Shown here: positions 45,601 to 56,895 of the stretch, piece by piece
Layout: the number at the start of each line of letters is the position of its first letter
How positions within the stretch are numbered: position 1 is the first letter of the stretch
DNA from: Brachypodium distachyon
Lineage: Eukaryota > Streptophyta > Magnoliopsida > Poales > Poaceae
Length of the DNA stretch: 64,000 bases
Reading direction: 5' to 3'
NCBI RefSeq assembly: GCF_000005505.3
Contig: NC_016131.3
Location: 13,289,501 to 13,353,500, forward strand
Translations under genes and position numbers: made by a program
Notes under the pieces: model-generated
Database searches by the model: none
Seen by the model: the letters and a program-made list of their open reading frames with translations, nothing else
What the model was told of the DNA's origin: nothing

Positions 45601-48263
45601 GTATCAAATAAAGAACTTCTGATGGAAATTCTTCAAGAATCCACGGCAAGTGATCTGTGCGATCTCAACTGCTCTCCATCTTCTGGTCTAAACTGCATCA
45701 CACTATTAAAACCATCCAGAAGAAATAAGTTCATTGATGCAGATGTTGTCTATCCACCAGAAGAGGATACTGGAAGGTGTTTTCACGCACCAAAAGAAGC
45801 AAAGCATTCTCCAAGGAACCCTTCGATCAGCTTTCCTAACCAACCTCTCAAAGAAGGCACTAGTTCTTTCAGACAAAAATTGTCTAGGTCAAGCTACAAG
45901 GAGAGGGTTGATAAACGCATTTCTCCCACTCGGATTGTTGTTTTGAAACCATGCATTGAGAAAACTCAGAACATGGAGGGAGCATTTCCACTAACTCATG
46001 ACATGTTTTGCTCTAGCTACAGAAGGACCAACACATGCCTAGATGATGATGGTATTCGAAGGCCATATGCAGAAGGACGCATGCCTCAGATCTCTACAGG
46101 GTATTCTGATGTGCGATGCCATACAGGAAAGGGGTACAGAGAAATTGCTCAAGAGGTTTCAACACAAATGAAGACACCTGTCAAAGGAGGTGCAAGTGGA
46201 AAGCAGAAACTCAATCCAAATATTGGGGTGTCTAACTGGGATGATCAGGTACCTTTATTGTCATCGAATGGGCTAAAGTGTTCAGCGGCATCGCAAAGAT
46301 CTTCTGGGTTATGTGAGGCTCCGGGTGCTCATCGCTTGGGGGCTTCACCAACATATTCAACTAAGACATCAATTAGGAAAGAAGCAAGGAGACGGCTCTC
46401 TGACAGATGGAAGGTAACTCACCAGTATCAACAGCCATCACAAGATGCCAATACATTCTGCACATTAGGAGACATGCTTGCTCTCTCTCACAAAGAGGCA
46501 TCAAAGCGTACTTCCGGGGAAACAGCTTGTGAGCAATCGCCAAATGTGGAATTGCATAGAACTGTGATGCCAGGATCATGTGGTTATTCTCTTGGCATCG
46601 GTAGCAATGATGGTTGGAAAGATGAGGACATATGTAACTTAACAAGGTTGGAGTCTATTTTTACTTCATCCATCGATCGAGGGAGTCCAAAATTGAGCAG
46701 CAGAAAAGCAAGTTGTACGTATGACGAATATTCTATGGTCGAAAACATCATCAGAGCAGGGCCTTACTCTGAAGATTTGCATCACGACAGACCTAGGAGA
46801 TCACTTGTCAGAAGCTCAACAAATCCATCTCTGGATGAAGTGGAAAGTATGGTGACCGAACATGAGATACATGTGAATTTTGAAGAACCAACTTACGCCG
46901 TTGCAGTTCCAGAGCTATCTGAAACTGGAGGGAGACTTGTACCTGCTAGAAATTCGAACTGTAGATTAGGTGCTGAACGGTATTTAGACAACAGTTCTGC
47001 AGTTCCAGAATGGCAACACGAGGCTCGGTCTTCTGCACAGAACAAGATGATGGACCAAGAGCAGACATGCACACTAGATGACCGTCTTTTTTCCAATAGT
47101 CTCAGAGATCCTGCATCTCAGGTATGTTAATCTTATGCTAGTCAAAGTTACTGCCCAACATGGTTATATCTTTCATTGCATATACTGTATTGATTGACAA
47201 TCTCCCACCCTCTTTACGGTAGACTGAAGGTGTTTGGTTGGTCTACGAATTACTAATCTAGTTTACTGTTCTTTATCTTTTAAACAATGATCTACAAACT
47301 GACTGTTCTACTGCACTCAGGCTGATGAGAGTGGGCACGATCGATATGAAGATCATCAAGCTCCATCCGATCATCTGACAGAATCATTATCCGCTGGGAG
47401 CTCGAGTGAAGATGATCAACCAAGTCCAGTGTCTGTTCTTGAATCTTCCTTGGATGCAGATGACTGTTGTTCAGGAGGTTTTGAGAAAATAAGTGCAGAT
47501 CTTCAAGGTAAGTGGACGAGTTGTAAATTGCCAATTCATTTTGTTCTGATTGCTGACTTTATTTATTTTGTCTGCTGCAGAGCTCAGGATGCAACTTCGA
47601 CTACTCAAGATGGATGCAGCAGACAATGCAGATGAAACTGAGCTAGCTTTATCGAGTGGTGATGATACTGCCGCAAGTTGCGAACTAGTTAATGAAAGTG
47701 GGCTGCCATCCTGTACATTTTGGGATGAAGATGGAAGGGATTTTTCGTATGTGGATGACATGCTCGCTTGTCTAGGTATTCAGAGTGCTGAGCAGGTTCT
47801 TCTACTCAATGCACGCTATTTGTCTGGATCTCCTGCGTGCAGTGATGTGTATGATCATCTTGAAAAGAAGTACAGCAAGCTCATTCTGTGGCCGCAGTCT
47901 GAGAGGAGGCTCCTTTTTGATCTGACAAATGCCATCCTTGTGGATATGATTACTTGTTTGACACACTGTGGCGGTAAGGGGTTGGTGAAGAAGCGTGAGT
48001 TGAGCATGAAATGGGACAAGGAGGGGCTTGTGCAGGAGGTGTGGGAAAGAGTGTGTCGACAACGGCGAGAAACAGAATGTTTCCAGGAGGAAAGATTGAT
48101 GGGTGTTGGGTGGCTGGATTGTGAGGATGTCACTGATGAGATTGCGGGAGATATCGGGAGTATGGTAGGTGAGGATCTCCTGGAAGAAGCTATAGCTGAC
48201 TTGATTCCGTTGAAGGTTTTTGTGAAGGAAAAGGAAGTTATTAGTGAAAGGCAGATTATTTAG
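42601..48263 (+). CDS. TRM-like protein (TON1 recruiting motif family; DUF3741 + DUF4378)
   Basis: Five exons: 42601-42670, 44552-44607, 45112-47121, 47321-47507 and 47581-48263. All introns are GT-AG, the frames join, and they give 1001 residues. The N-terminal motif SPGILGRLMGLDMMP (about 76-90) matches the DUF3741 (VARLMGLE-like) motif of TRM/LONGIFOLIA proteins. The C-terminal DUF4378 domain (about 830-1000) begins FSYVDDMLACLGIQSAEQ and includes LFDLTNAILVDMI, VWERVCRQRRETECFQEERL and the acidic end DEIAGDIGSMVGEDLLEEAI. The long middle is Ser/Arg-rich and probably disordered. Family members bind microtubules and recruit TON1/TON2 complexes in division-plane and cell-shape control; this is known of the family, not shown here. 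Exons 3-5 are certain. Exons 1-2 rest on matching phases, and a start at 44566 is the alternative. Intron 1 carries MITEs. Confidence 0.85.
42920..43077. mobile_element. MITE-like element in intron 1 of the TRM gene
   Basis: Begins GGCCCTGTTTATTTGG and ends AAGCCCAAACAAACAGCG, a common grass MITE terminus. Inner segments CAATCTCAAAA and TTTTGAGATTG are also inverted, so the element can fold back over most of its length. The target duplication is unclear. Confidence 0.5.
44749..44830. mobile_element. Short Stowaway-type MITE in intron 2 of the TRM gene
   Basis: 82 bp, nearly a perfect hairpin: GTCCCTCCGTTCTTAAATTC at the left and GAATTTAGGAACGAAGG at the right, with ACTAAAACAGCGACAAG pairing CTTGTCGCTGTTTTAGT. 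Flanked by TA on both sides (44747-44748, 44831-44832). Confidence 0.85.
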
Positions 48264-48539
48264 TGAGCAGTATATAATAATGGTTTACTAGTACCAACAA
48301 AGTGCTTATTTATGCCCGCTTAGGCAGTGGCTGCTGTAAGTGTAATATTCCATTTCCATCCATAGTGACTCAACCATAAAGAATGTAAAACTCTTTATAT
48401 AGGATAGGGGAGCAGCCCCTTGTATTTATTTATTTACGAATGTACATTTTTCAGCATGGAACCCCTGCTATGTCGCCCTAAGAGATTTGAGTGAGAACTA
48501 TTCATGGTCTAATTAGGAAATGCAGCTAAGTGTCGTGGA

Positions 48540-48613
48540 GACCGCATAGCGCAGTGGATTAGCGCGTCTGACTTCGGATCAGAAGGTCGTGGGTTCGACT
48601 CCCACTGTGGTCG
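48540..48613 (+). tRNA. tRNA-Arg (anticodon UCG)
   Basis: 74 bases fold as a complete cloverleaf. The acceptor stem is GACCGCA/TGTGGTC, the D arm GCGC…GCGC and the anticodon stem TCTGA/TCAGA with loop CTTCGGA (anticodon TCG). The T arm is GTGGG TTCGACT CCCAC and the discriminator G. The A box (TAGCGCAGTGG) and B box (GGTTCGACTCC) promoters are present, and no CCA is encoded, as usual in plants. A T run follows. It reads CGA codons and, by wobble, probably CGG. It stands alone between two protein genes. Confidence 0.97.
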
Positions 48614-48624
48614 TTTAGTTTCTA

Positions 48625-48630
48625 TTTTTT
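48625..48630 (+). terminator. Pol III terminator of the tRNA gene
   Basis: A run of six T residues, 11 bases after the tRNA 3' end, on the transcribed strand's plus sense. This is the usual RNA polymerase III stop signal. Confidence 0.7.
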
Positions 48631-49845
48631 ACTTTCTCTCGTTCATTTCTTGGGTCTGGCCTGGAGGGCACCTTCTTCCTCTCCTGGAGGCTGCAGCAGA
48701 GCGAGATCCAGATCCGAGGAATCGTTCGTGGCACCGACGCCACGTTCCTTGATTCATTCCGCTTTGCACGTCCTCCTTGATTCATTCAGCTTTGCTTTTC
48801 CTAAATAAATCATACTGTATCAAATCTGCTTGCTTTGCACCTCATCAACAAAGAAAAAAGCACTTTCACGACCCATATATATTTCTCACACCTCCTCCAC
48901 ACATTTTTTCTTCAATTTATGTGCAAGATCTACACGATCATTTGTTCCTGCTTGTGCAACTGCCCGCACGACGCCTTGCCGGTTTCAGGGGATCCTTAGC
49001 CTCTTCACGTTTGTTGGAGCAATTGTTTGGTATTGGCAAAGAATAAGATCACTACCGGGGCAAAATATATGGACTTGCGAAGAATTGTTCCATTGTTCTG
49101 ATTATTTCTCATAATCATGAGAACAATGGAACAATTCACGTATGATCACCATTTGATGCTCCGTGAACGTTTTCAACATCCGCCATGTTTTTTTTTCAAG
49201 GCCTTGGCGTGGCTCATGTCTAGGCTTTTAGCATACCCCTCACACCCTGCGCTCTCGGCAGCGACGATTGATCAATAAAAAGTTTTGTCCAAGTGAGTGG
49301 AGCATGATCATTAGATATGAAACTACGTCCTATAGTTATGACACGTGCTTACCACTCACTGTACGACACTTGAATAGATGGGTGAAATCTACAAAACTTA
49401 CGTGATGAGTGGCCGCTATTGTTGTCGTATGAAAATCGTTCACGGATTGTATGTGTAGCAGTGTTTCTATGGACATGCTTGTAATTTTGTGTTTTTCATC
49501 GATGTTCCTTTTTAATGTCTTGTGTAATATCTTTCTGGGCCCGTCTTCATTCAATGTCGGCAGGGTGTCTTTTTTCAGAAAAGAAGAAATTAAACCAGAG
49601 GGGAAGAGAGACGCGTTATACTTGTCCAAAAAAAAAGAGACGCGTCGAAGATCCGAAATTCCAAATCCTCCTTTGTTCTTCTCCCCCGTTCTTCCTCTTC
49701 TCTTGCAACGCACGCCCCCCTTGTCGATTCATCGACTCCACCCAGCTTCTTCTCCAATCCAATCCCAGTCTTCTTCCCCAATCCAATCCAATTCGAAGTC
49801 TGCTCCTGCTGGTTAGTTTAGTCCAGTAGTACTAGTCTAGATGAG
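48631..49845 (+). other. Intergenic region upstream of the NET2-like gene
   Basis: No gene seen. An 18-bp perfect inverted repeat (49082-49099 and 49120-49137, GAATTGTTCCATTGTTCT) encloses a 20-base loop that can pair further. The last 200 bases are CT-rich with repeated CCAATCCAATCC, likely the 5' untranslated region of the next gene. Confidence 0.5.
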
Positions 49846-52800
49846 ATGCTGCAGCGGGCGGCAAGCAACGCCTACTCATGGTGGTGGGCGAGTCACATCC
49901 GCACCACCCAGTCCAAATGGCTCGACGCGAACCTCCAAGGTAAAATCAGTAGTGTTACCATCCATCATCCGCTTCCCCATCCCCATCCCTCTCCTTTTTT
50001 TTTTTCCTTTTCGATGCATAAGATTGCAATTAATTCGCTCCAATTTTTACCGATCTGGTACCTGGTCGAGGAGGTGGAGTTAATCCTAGTTGCTCCGTGG
50101 TGCAGATATTGAAAATAGAGTCAAGATCATGCTCAAACTCCTCGGTGAGGAAGCTGATTCGTTCGGCAAGAGGGCTGAGATGTACTACCGCAGAAGGCCG
50201 GAGGTCATAAACCATGTCGAAGAAGTTTACAGGGCCTACAGGGCTCTTGTTGAACGCTATGACCATCTATCCAAGGAGCTGCATAAGGCCAACCACACCA
50301 TTGCCACTGCCTGCCCAGAACAAGTGCAGTATGCATTGTTGGAAGAGGAGGATGCTAATTTCCCTAGAGCAATCATGCCAATCAACTCCCACAAAATACA
50401 AAAATCGACCGTGGAGGAGATTTTGAAGAGAAAAAGACATGGGCCATCGGGTCCAAGCAGGGAAAGGTCCGCTCCTCAAATGAGCAAAGATCACGCCGAA
50501 GGAGAGATTGGCAGGCTGCAAAAGGCTATACTTGTCATGCAGACTGAGAAGGAATTTGTTAAGAGTTCTTATGAGAGTGGAATTGCTAAGTATTGGGAGA
50601 TTGAGAAGCAGATTGCAGATATGCAGGAGGAAATTTGCCACATGCAAGATGAATTTGATGCACATGCAGCCATTGAGGATGATGAAGCCCGTGCTTTGAT
50701 GACCATAACAGCTCTTAGGTCCTGTCAGGGTACGGTTGCTGAGCTTGTGAAAAAGTTTGAGGAGTTAATTAGAATTGCAAAGTTGGAGTCAGAAAAAATA
50801 ATGTCTCTTCGAGAAAAGTTGTATGCTATGAGAAGAAGCATTGACTCGTCTAAAGAAGAAGTTGGTGGTGCAAACATGACAGTGAACAACAGGGTTTATC
50901 CTGTTACTCAGGAAATACTTGAGTTACAGACTATATACGAGAAAATCGAGAACTTCTTTGAAAACAATTCAGAATCATCTGCAGAGGAGATGGCATACAA
51001 AGTTGATGAACTTGTTGATAAAGTTATTAACCTGGAGCTGAAGTTCCCAAAGCAATCTGCACAAATCAAGCAACTGAGAGAACAAATTGAGAACATCAAG
51101 AACAAATTAGATGATTTACAAGATGAGATGTCACTCCGTGATGATCCAAGTGACTCGAGTGAAGACCTCAAGCTAGTAGAAGATGAATTGGATAGAATCA
51201 GGGTTCTTGAAGGATCTATAATTGAGGAAGAAGTTCTTGTTAGCACAGCCTTCTCTGAAGTTTTTAGTTGCATAACTAATATCTCAAAGGCATTTGCACC
51301 TATGGTTCCTGAAGACCTACCTGGTTTGTCAGATGCAGATAGAGACATGACAACACCTTCTGAAGATATATGCATGGAGAACTTTACAAAAGAGAGCACC
51401 AAACTGAATGGAGGAGAAATCAGAGACATAGAGTCACAAACTACAGGTGATAATTTGGGCAGACACAGGCCTTGGCAAGAAGATGACTCAAAAGTTGTTG
51501 ATCACAAGTCATCAGGTGGTACTGATGGCATCTATGACTCCAAGAGGGGTGACGAAGAAAATGTTCTGACGGGGCATTGCTTAATGCAAGAAGACATCAG
51601 AGGTAAAAAGTCAATGGAAGCAGGCAATCATATTGATCTGATTGTTAGTTCAGACAATGAAAATGGTCACAACAAGATATGTGAGGGCAAAACAGATAGC
51701 TCATTGGAATCATCAGGTGTTTCGGACAAAAAGGGGGGCATGGGAAATGATGGCTTTGAAGGGCAAACATTGGAAGTTGAATATCCACATAGTGCAGCCA
51801 GTCAGACTCATCTCCTTCCATCTACTCTAAACAACAAAAATGACTACACTGAAGATGGGTCATCAGTGGAAGTTGCTGAGAATTTATTTGGTGCCGAGAA
51901 CGGAACCCAAGACTTGAAGATGGATGGTGATGAGAATCATGTTCCTGGTACCAGCTTGATCCAGGACGAAGGATTTGGAGTTGAAGATGGCAAATTACCA
52001 AAAATACATGGAGAGATTAGTCTAGCTGATTCTGCAAACTTACAGAATTTCTGTGAAGTTACCACTGGAAATAACACTTTGCCAGAAGCTTGTCATAGTT
52101 GCTCCGGTGATTCAGAAAAGAAACTGGATTTATGGCAGGCAGATGAAGCAAAATCAGTTGAAGAATTGCCAAAGCAGGGTGGCCAACTTATTGCTCCAGA
52201 AAATATCAAAGTTTTGAACAAAGACAACAAAGTTGAATCGTCTGAAGGAGGTCAAACTTCGTTTGATCTTTTGATTGCATACTCCTTAGAAGTGAGAGAT
52301 GATACCTCTCTTTATGTAGCAGCTAGAGATTCTGAGGAAACCAGAGGAATGAATCGGCTATTATCAGAAGTACCGACAGATTCAGAAGACATGGCCAGTC
52401 ACGTTTCTAATAGCCAGCTAGAAAAGAAAAACCCAAATGTTGAAGTGCTTGCGAGAGAAGCAAGTATCTCTAGCAACCATGGAAGCAGGAGTGGACATGA
52501 AAAGTCTACTTTGACCGTGCAAGAAGATGTACCCAACTGGCTTGATGGGCTTGAGGGTAGAGACACAATATTTCTAGCAGACTACACTTCAGTTCTCAGA
52601 AACTACAAAGAAACAAAGAGAAGGCTTGCTGAATTGGAAAAGAAAAACCAGGAACATCTCGAAGAGACAAAAGCAGTAATAAGGGAATTGAGGAATGCAA
52701 ATTCCATGAAATATGTCGAGATTCAATCGCTCAGAGATCTAATTGACTCTTCAGAGATACCACCAAATAAGATGGGCAATGACATATCAAATCAGACTTT

Positions 52801-53563
52801 GGATAGAGAAATTTCAACTGTGGAGGAAACCAATTCGAGGCGCACTGCTGCACTGGAGAATGCTTCACCATTTGAAATGAAGTTCAGAACTGAAATTGAT
52901 GGGTTGGTCGAGGAAAACTTGCAGTTCTTGGCAAGGTATAGCATGGCTTGCCACCAGGTGCAGCACTTCAGCAGTAGATATCAGGAACTCCAGAATGAAG
53001 TGGAGAATTCTGAACATAAGAAGGCAGGAGGAGAATCTGATGCCGTGACAGAGCCTGAACCTGCTGAGAAGAAATTGAGAGAGCTCAGGACTGAAGTGGA
53101 TGTATGGTTTGAGCAGAATGCACTCCTCGATCAAGACCTGCAACTTAAAACTGTATTTCTTTGCAGACTGCAAGAGGAGATAGCTGAATCCTTGCGCTCT
53201 AGCACGGAGACTGATGGCGCTAGGTTTACACCATACGAAGCAGCCAAGTTTCAAGGGGAGGTACAGAACATGCAGCAATCTAACAAGAAAATTGAGAGCG
53301 AGTTGCTGGCAGCATTAGAGCGCATGAGGCAACTTGAAGGCAAGGTCAGTTACACCTTGCGGAAACTGCGTGAGAACTTTGAGCTTTCATCTAGGCGCTC
53401 AACCCGTCTGGAAGCAGACAGCAGCTACCAAAACCAGTTCAAGCATTTCCCCAGTAGGACAAGAGTGCCATTGCGGAATTTCCTGTTTGGCACAAAACCA
53501 AAGAAAAAGTCGCTATTTGCCTGCATCAATCCTACATACCAGAGACAGTTCAGTGATTTTTGA
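49846..53563 (+). CDS. NET2: NETWORKED 2-like actin-binding protein (NAB domain, KIP1-like)
   Basis: Two exons, 49846-49939 and 50106-53563 (GT-AG, phase 1), encode 1183 residues. The N-terminal NAB domain (about 5-95) starts MLQRAASNAYSWWWASHIRT, with the Trp triplet at 12-14, and continues with EEADSFGKRAEMYYRRRPEV, VYRAYRALVERYDHLSKEL and HTIATACPEQ. This is the NET2 form of the domain, which binds actin filaments. Long coiled coils follow (about 130-400). An acidic Ser-rich middle comes next, and then a second coiled-coil block (about 820-1110) beginning WLDGLEGRDTIFLADYTSVL, a conserved NET2 C-terminal segment. The end is basic (RVPLRNFLFGTKPKKKS). Arabidopsis NET2 proteins act at the pollen plasma membrane with PRK receptor kinases; expression here is unknown. 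The single intron after the first 31 residues is typical. Confidence 0.92.
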
Positions 53564-54548
53564 GGTGCACACCTTTTTTTTTTCTTGCATCATCTTACAC
53601 TTATGGGGGTAACCAGGTTTGTTCGGGTTGCTGATATTTCTGTATTGCTTGCAGTGAATAGAATGCTGAAGTAAACATGTAGCAACTGAGATTTGGATCT
53701 TTTCCAGGAGGTAGAGCAGATCCATTCTTTACAACTATTATTATACTTTGAGTGGTCAAGGTTATTGGATGAGAACACAGATTTTCGTGGTTTTTTTCAT
53801 AAAGAAAAACATTACCATTATACTGTATCGTTTTTAAAAGTCATTATACTATACACATCATAGCTGCTCACTATACATATAGAAGAGGTGTGTCTAGAAC
53901 TCTAGATATGTTAGGGACTTGGGTTAGATTTGGGTTTATGAGAGTACAGGAGCAGGTTTTGTTGAATGAACCTGCATTTGAAAGGAGATGGCGATTCTTC
54001 TTATTTTACTCTGTAAGGTTGGTGTTCAATTCATTCATTTCACTGGATACCCAGGAGATTCATATTACATGGTGATATACATGTCTTGTTCATCTCACCA
54101 ATGTATTTGCCTTTTGGCTGGTCGCATTTCTTACATTTTCTCAAGTCATCCGTGTATTTAGCCGACCACACACATCATAACCAAATTCTATTGCATTGCA
54201 GTATTTGTGCTTATCTAGGTTGCTTTTCATATCTGCTCATTTACCTATCGTCGAAAGAAAAAGAAAAGGAAAGATGCTGAAGGCTAATGACAAAACAGTC
54301 AAACAGACAGCATCTGTAGGCTGTAGCATTACACCGACTCATCTAAGATAGATACCAACATGACTGATTACAGAAACATCCCAAGATTGATCAGCACACA
54401 TGACCAATTAATCATTTCTCTAATATGTCGATGCAACCGCCTTGCTATCCACAAAATTTCTCTTTCTCAAAACTCCATCCGGACTGCTGGCTCCCGCAGA
54501 GACAAAATTCAGAACTTTCCCACGTTGCTTTTTATATATGGCACCACC
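53564..54548. other. Convergent intergenic region between the NET2-like and PBS1-like genes
   Basis: No gene seen. AT-rich, and presumably holding the two facing 3' untranslated regions. Short ORFs on both strands have no coding character. Confidence 0.5.
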
Positions 54549-56895
54549 TCACCTGTTTTCTCTCTGATCCACACCACGGTTCCTAGCTCGGGGTGGTGTG
54601 CTGGGAGCAATCAAAAGCGAGGTGCGATGAATGCCATGCACTTCCGGATCATAAGTCTGGGAGGCAAGGTAACTCAGAGCAGTAACAACATCGCCAATTA
54701 CCGGTCTCATAGTCGGCTGTTCTTGGACGCACATTGCAGCAACAGCCAGGGCCTGGTACAACCCCCTTGACGGGTACTGGCCCTTGAGTGCTGGGTCTGC
54801 CATCTGCGGGAACTTCCTCCTGTCTTTAAACAATGGTCGGGCCTGAAATTGTGCACGGACAAACATTACATCATATTGATAGCAAAATATACAATCTTCA
54901 GCAAAGCCTTTAGCTGTCTGGCGTATCATATCCTCTTGTTTCAAGTACTATTCTTTCGCTTTGTAAGGTTTTCTCCTGAACATTTTTTGTTTCGGGTGCA
55001 TCCTATTCGACAGATTACAATAGTGTCTTTTGGGAAAGCAAACCTTGGCCTAACAAATCTTGCTAAAATCAATGCAGAATGATACAAGTAATTCACTTAT
55101 AGTTGTTCTTTGTAACACCATAAAGGAGAAGCTAGCCTCCAAATAGCAGGGGAGAATATGTTCTTGAAGCAAAACTAGTGGAAGGCTTTTGAAGAAGTGT
55201 CTGAGAAATACATAGTCCAAAACTGGAAAAAAATAAAGAGAGGAACTGAAAATTAACCTCCTATAGTTCCCCTTCAGGTGGTAAGAAAGATTGATGCGCT
55301 AACACTCAGCTTACGCAACTTCCGAGCTAGGAGGCGATATCTGGTGATGTTTCCAGGATACATTAACAAATCAACACTCACAAGAGGTAGCAGAATTCAC
55401 AATGTGATGTTCTTCAATCTTCATAGTCAAATTCTATAGTCTACCAAAATGAACAAGGAAAAAACATAGAGAAAAGTAAATCAGCAACTTACCCATGCAA
55501 CAAGATTTTGCTCCCCTGCAGCTCGGGTGACGTCGATAGCTCTTCGTCCTGTGATGATTTCCAACAAAACAACACCATAGCTATAAACATCTGACTTTAG
55601 AGTCAACTGTCCAGTCATAGCATACTCAGGTGCGCAATAACCGTATGTACCCATCACTCTAGTGGAAACATGGGTTTTATCACCAACAGGGCCAAGCTTT
55701 GCCAACCCAAAGTCAGACAGCTTTGGGTGATACCCCTCTCCAAGTAAGATGTTTGAACATTTCAAGTCACGGTATATGACAGGAGGATTGGTTTTGTCAT
55801 GCAAATGTTCCAATCCTTTAGCTGCACCAGCAGCTATCGTCATCCTTGTATTCCAGTCAAGACGGGTTTTATCTGGGGAAGGATCTGAGTAACATAAGAT
55901 CCAGTTGTGAGCATACAAACTTGAGTCATCCAAGTAAACAGAAGTAGATATCTTTTCAGTAGCTCACCGTGAAGGTGATCTTCCAAAGAACCTAATGGCA
56001 TATACTCATACACCAAAAGCCTCTGATCACCATCAGCACAATAGCCAATAAGGTTGACTAGATTTGGGTGGTGCAGCAAGCTCAGCATCAGAACTTCGAC
56101 AAGAAACTCCCTGTTACCTTGCAATCCATTACGATCAAGCTGCTTTATAGCAACAACCTATGATGGTTCACCATGTTAACCCGCTTCAGGAAATATTGTG
56201 ACAAATTAAGTTTTACACTATTCATGATATTGCTCAGCAGTTGAAAATAAATCAATGAAAGATCAATGACCAGAAAAGGAAAAAGAAAATGGAGAGATAA
56301 GAAGCTCACTTGGCTGACACTATCCAGGTAGCCCTTGTACACACGGCCAAAGCCACCCTCCCCTAGAAGGCAATCGGCACTGAAGTTGTTTGTGGCTGCC
56401 GCAAGCTCCCTAAAGGTGAAGATCTGCGCGGCTCCATTGCTCAAGACCATCTCTTCCTTCGGCTCTAGTGATTCCTGCCTCGATGACGACGAGCCCCCCG
56501 GTTTTGCTTTCTCTGAAGAAACATGTGCATGCGTCAAAAATGAAAAATAAACAAACAAGGAAAGCAGAATCAGCACAGCATTCTGAATTATATATAGACA
56601 GACTGACAGAGTTTAGAAGGAGCAGAACAGGTAACTTTTGGGGGAGGGGACAACACTGATAGCGCATGAACCAAGAATCGGCGGAATCGCGACAAGAAAA
56701 GCAGAATCAGTAAATTTATTCTGTGAATCGAGTAAATTTTGACAAATCCCTAGTGGTTGAAGACCACGGAACAAGAAAATCACCAGCGGCAGGAGGGATC
56801 TGAGGCTTCTCCAACGGCGGCTTCACCATCTGTGGCTTCTTCTTCTTCTTCTTCTTCTTCTTCTTCTCACCCAGGCAGGAGAAGCAGCAGTCCAT
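54549..56895 (-). CDS. PBS1-like receptor-like cytoplasmic kinase (RLCK subfamily VII)
   Basis: Five exons on the minus strand: 56895-56784, 56512-56310, 56157-55968, 55884-55493 and 54842-54549. All introns are GT-AG, the frames join, and they give 396 residues. Kinase domain about 80-360: [11 protein letters not shown] (88-98), Lys110 in VAIKQL, catalytic YRDLKCSN with Asp208, DFG at 226-228, activation segment [20 protein letters not shown], and [19 protein letters not shown] in place of HRD and this activation segment are typical of subfamily VII. Arabidopsis PBS1 has GDKSHVS there, cut by the effector AvrPphB. Such kinases relay immune-receptor signals at the plasma membrane. The N-terminus [10 protein letters not shown] has Cys for palmitoylation but Asp, not Gly, at position 2, followed by ten Lys residues. 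The C-terminus ends [14 protein letters not shown]. The start is the only ATG giving this Cys-rich leader. Confidence 0.92.
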
